A stretch of 6,679 nucleotides of DNA, taken from NCBI GenBank assembly GCA_041609995.1, contig JBFIPU010000119.1, forward strand, positions 1 through 6,679, given 5' to 3'. The notes beneath the pieces are model-generated. The model did no database searches, was not told where the DNA came from, and worked only from the letters and a program-made list of their open reading frames with translations. The first letter of the stretch is position 1, and every line of letters starts with the position of its first letter. Below are positions 6,481 through 6,679 of the stretch, one piece after another. Position numbers and translations under genes: made by a program. The stretch is from JABDOU01 sp041609995. Lineage in GTDB: Bacteria; Actinomycetota; Acidimicrobiia; Spongiisociales; SHLN01.

Positions 6481-6526
6481 ATTAATGAAGGATGCGTAAT
6501 TACTCTTCATCAAAACCGCCATTAAT
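6481..6526. repeat. AT-rich fic upstream region with paired ATTAAT boxes and an ATGAAG/CTTCAT inverted repeat
   Basis: ATTAAT occurs at 6481-6486 and again at 6521-6526, starting exactly 40 bases apart. Between them ATGAAG (6485-6490) and CTTCAT (6505-6510) form an inverted repeat with a 14-base spacer. The stretch is far richer in A and T than the flanking genes and lies just upstream of fic. It could hold the fic promoter and protein binding sites, but I cannot assign a clear -10/-35 pair. Confidence 0.45.
6493..6506. promoter_or_regulatory. Possible second, degenerate ArsR operator in the fic promoter region
   Basis: TGCGTAATTACTCT matches the core of the downstream 22-bp palindrome (TGAGTATTTACTCA in one orientation) at 11 of 14 positions. 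It is centred on its own palindrome GTAATTAC (6496-6503). The two centres are 49 bp apart. By position it would control fic. The match is partial, so this is a suggestion. Confidence 0.35.
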
Positions 6527-6537
6527 CGACGCTCTGG

Positions 6538-6559
6538 TATGTGAGTAAATACTCACATA
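6538..6559. promoter_or_regulatory. Perfect 22-bp palindromic operator, probably bound by the ArsR protein
   Basis: Two ten-base arms, TATGTGAGTA and TACTCACATA, form a perfect inverted repeat around a two-base AA centre. It ends inside the arsR -10 hexamer (6558-6563), the usual place for a repressor operator. ArsR/SmtB regulators are known to bind imperfect AT-rich inverted repeats of similar shape (TGA-rich arms, short AT centre) over their own promoters. Autorepression is therefore the natural reading; the inducing ligand or metal cannot be told. Confidence 0.75.
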
Positions 6560-6569
6560 TAATGGATCC
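6558..6569 (+). promoter_or_regulatory. Consensus -10 of a leaderless arsR promoter
   Basis: TATAAT (6558-6563) matches the -10 consensus at all six positions and is followed by six bases and then the ATG at 6570. This places the transcription start at the A of the ATG. No Shine-Dalgarno site is present. The -35 position (around 6534-6540) is weak, which is usual for a strong -10. Confidence 0.65.
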
Positions 6570-6679
6570 ATGGACAACGTGTTCAAGGCCATCAACGACC
6601 CCAGCCGGCGCTTGTTGCTCGACCTGCTGTTCGAGCGAGACGGCCAAACGCTGGGCGAGTTGACGGACCACCTCCCCGA
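6570..6679 (+). CDS. ArsR-family winged-helix transcriptional regulator (N-terminal part, cut by window edge)
   Basis: The first 36 codons and two more bases are present. MDNVFKAINDPSRRLLLDLLFERDGQTLGEL is the standard opening of a large ArsR subfamily: helix 1 with the DPSRR signature, helix 2, then TLGELTDHL leading into the DNA-reading helices that lie beyond the edge. No metal-binding cysteines are visible in this part. In many actinobacteria this subfamily is followed by a gene for an SRPBCC (AHSA1-like) protein, which could be checked past the edge. It is divergent from fic and probably represses itself through the palindrome at 6538-6559. The family call is firm; the effector is unknown. 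Confidence 0.88.
   Translation, partial: MDNVFKAINDPSRRLLLDLLFERDGQTLGELTDHLP

Noticed and set aside
5864..6485. Plus-strand open frames opposite fic (156 and 158 residues)
   Set aside because: They lie wholly antisense to the Fic domain with its intact catalytic motif and show no similarity or start signals of their own.
1..6679. Mobile element, CRISPR array or tRNA/rRNA genes
   Set aside because: No transposase or integrase, no long terminal repeats, no regularly spaced repeats and no RNA gene signatures were seen.

Overview
The window is GC-rich, densely packed bacterial chromosome. Gene content and codon use suggest a high-GC actinobacterium. An environmental lineage near Acidimicrobiia is a guess from style, not proven. 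The clues are a class III cyclase fused to a STAND ATPase, a PLDc_N mini-protein, an ArsR regulator, and apparently leaderless promoters beside ordinary Shine-Dalgarno starts. I see no rRNA, tRNA, CRISPR array, insertion sequence or phage gene.

Layout, left to right. (1) The left edge cuts a minus-strand gene for a secreted protein; only its start, signal peptide and a strong ribosome binding site remain. (2) A divergent plus-strand gene encodes a cytoplasmic sulfite-oxidase-type molybdenum enzyme. (3) Convergent to it, with 39 bases between them, is a minus-strand UspA-like gene; a palindrome in the gap may be a two-way terminator. (4) Divergent from usp is a large plus-strand gene for an adenylate cyclase / NB-ARC-type ATPase / TPR protein. 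It is followed after one base by a two-helix PLDc_N membrane protein, a likely two-gene operon. (5) A separate small two-helix membrane protein follows behind its own candidate promoter. (6) Convergent with it is a minus-strand Fic-family AMP-transferase with a C-terminal winged helix. (7) Divergent from fic, and cut by the right edge, is an ArsR-family regulator.

The most informative DNA is the AT-rich fic/arsR intergenic region. It holds a perfect 22-bp palindrome (6538-6559) that overlaps a consensus TATAAT. That TATAAT sits six bases from the arsR ATG, so the arsR message is predicted to be leaderless and autorepressed. A degenerate copy of the palindrome lies 49 bp away toward fic, which raises the possibility that the ArsR protein also controls the Fic enzyme.

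In the cyclase fusion all six canonical class III catalytic residues are present, so it should make cAMP. Its STAND and TPR parts are probably the sensor or switch, and the PLDc_N protein is a plausible membrane partner. These functional links are inference from gene order and motifs.
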